A stretch of DNA of 13,012 bases. Source: HGM10836 sp045580645. Its GTDB lineage: Bacteria > Bacillota_I > Bacilli_A > RF39 > UBA660. The notes under the pieces are model-generated. The model did no database searches and was not told the DNA's origin. It worked only from the letters and a program-made list of their open reading frames with translations. Shown here one piece after another: positions 12,967-13,012 of this stretch (position 1 is its first letter; every line of letters starts with the position of its first letter). A program made the position numbers and the translations under genes. The stretch is taken from the NCBI GenBank assembly GCA_045580645.1, contig JAZNOG010000048.1:1-13012 (forward strand), read 5' to 3'.

Positions 12967-13012
12967 TTAGTATTTTCCTGCCACTATCTCTAGCAATTCT
13001 TCTCTTGGTATT
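12967..13012 (-). CDS. C-terminal end of an unidentified upstream gene
   Basis: Reading the minus strand from 13011 gives IPREELLEIVAGKY and then TAA at 12969-12967, a plausible helical C-terminus. The gene body lies outside the window and the product cannot be named. Another frame stays open longer (to the TGA at 12881-12879), but it runs through the AT-rich gap and gives an implausible Phe/Ile-rich sequence. Confidence 0.35.
   Translation of the reverse strand, partial: IPREELLEIVAGKY

Noticed and set aside
1..13012. Frequent CCTGG/CCAGG strings as a possible modification-related bias
   Set aside because: They occur in ordinary coding contexts, and no count against expectation could be made. 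They do not indicate the target of the methyltransferase, which looks like an adenine enzyme.
1..13012. tRNA genes, CRISPR arrays, insertion sequences, integrase or attachment sites
   Set aside because: None seen. Nearly all the sequence is accounted for by coding genes of one late operon, and the gaps are too short.

Overview
This is the left (DNA packaging, head and early tail) part of the late operon of a siphovirus with an HK97-type head. It is either a phage or a prophage; no integrase, attachment site or host gene lies in the window to decide. All genes run on the minus strand, so the operon reads from high to low coordinates. The DNA is strongly AT-rich by eye. Nearly every gene has a GGAGG-type ribosome binding site, and TGA is used as a stop, for example in the ATGA overlaps at 11514-11517 and 4283-4286. 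Together these point to a low-GC Bacillota host (Clostridia or Erysipelotrichia-like) using the standard bacterial code, not a UGA-Trp mollicute.

Layout in transcription order: (1) 13011-12967, the tail end of an unidentified upstream gene, then an 82-base non-coding gap (12966-12885) with two GC-rich islands that could be a packaging site. (2) 12857-10735, a modification pair: a ParB-like/DNA methyltransferase fusion and a shortened S-adenosylmethionine synthetase homologue, coupled by an ATGA overlap. (3) 10723-8686, small (P27-like) and large terminase subunits. (4) 8672-5639, portal, prohead protease and HK97-fold major capsid protein. (5) 5639-3936, a small coiled-coil protein of unknown function and four neck/tail-joining proteins (gp6-like connector, head-tail adaptor, gp10-like protein, putative tail terminator). 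(6) 3935-65, the major tail protein, the tail assembly chaperone with its -1 frameshift extension, and the tape measure protein. (7) 65-1, the first 21 codons of a distal tail protein.

The genes form a compact assembly line. Terminase packages DNA through the portal into a protease-matured capsid, the connector proteins close the head, and the tail tube is built around the tape measure with the frameshifted chaperone. Most junctions overlap or are separated by fewer than 16 bases. The longer gaps are 82 bases (12885-12966), 45 bases (5295-5339) and 38 bases (3352-3389). The last two contain hairpins that may tune expression.

The points most worth a second look are: the programmed frameshift, with an A AAA AAC slippery site and a 13-bp stem, which yields a 188-residue product not visible as an ordinary ORF; a 15-residue motif that occurs once in each half of that product; the SAM synthetase-methyltransferase pair next to terminase; and an exact 22-residue periodicity over 11 copies in the tape measure protein. 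I see no tRNA, CRISPR array, insertion sequence or rRNA. I found no wholly new system; the modification pair is the most unusual part of an otherwise standard module.
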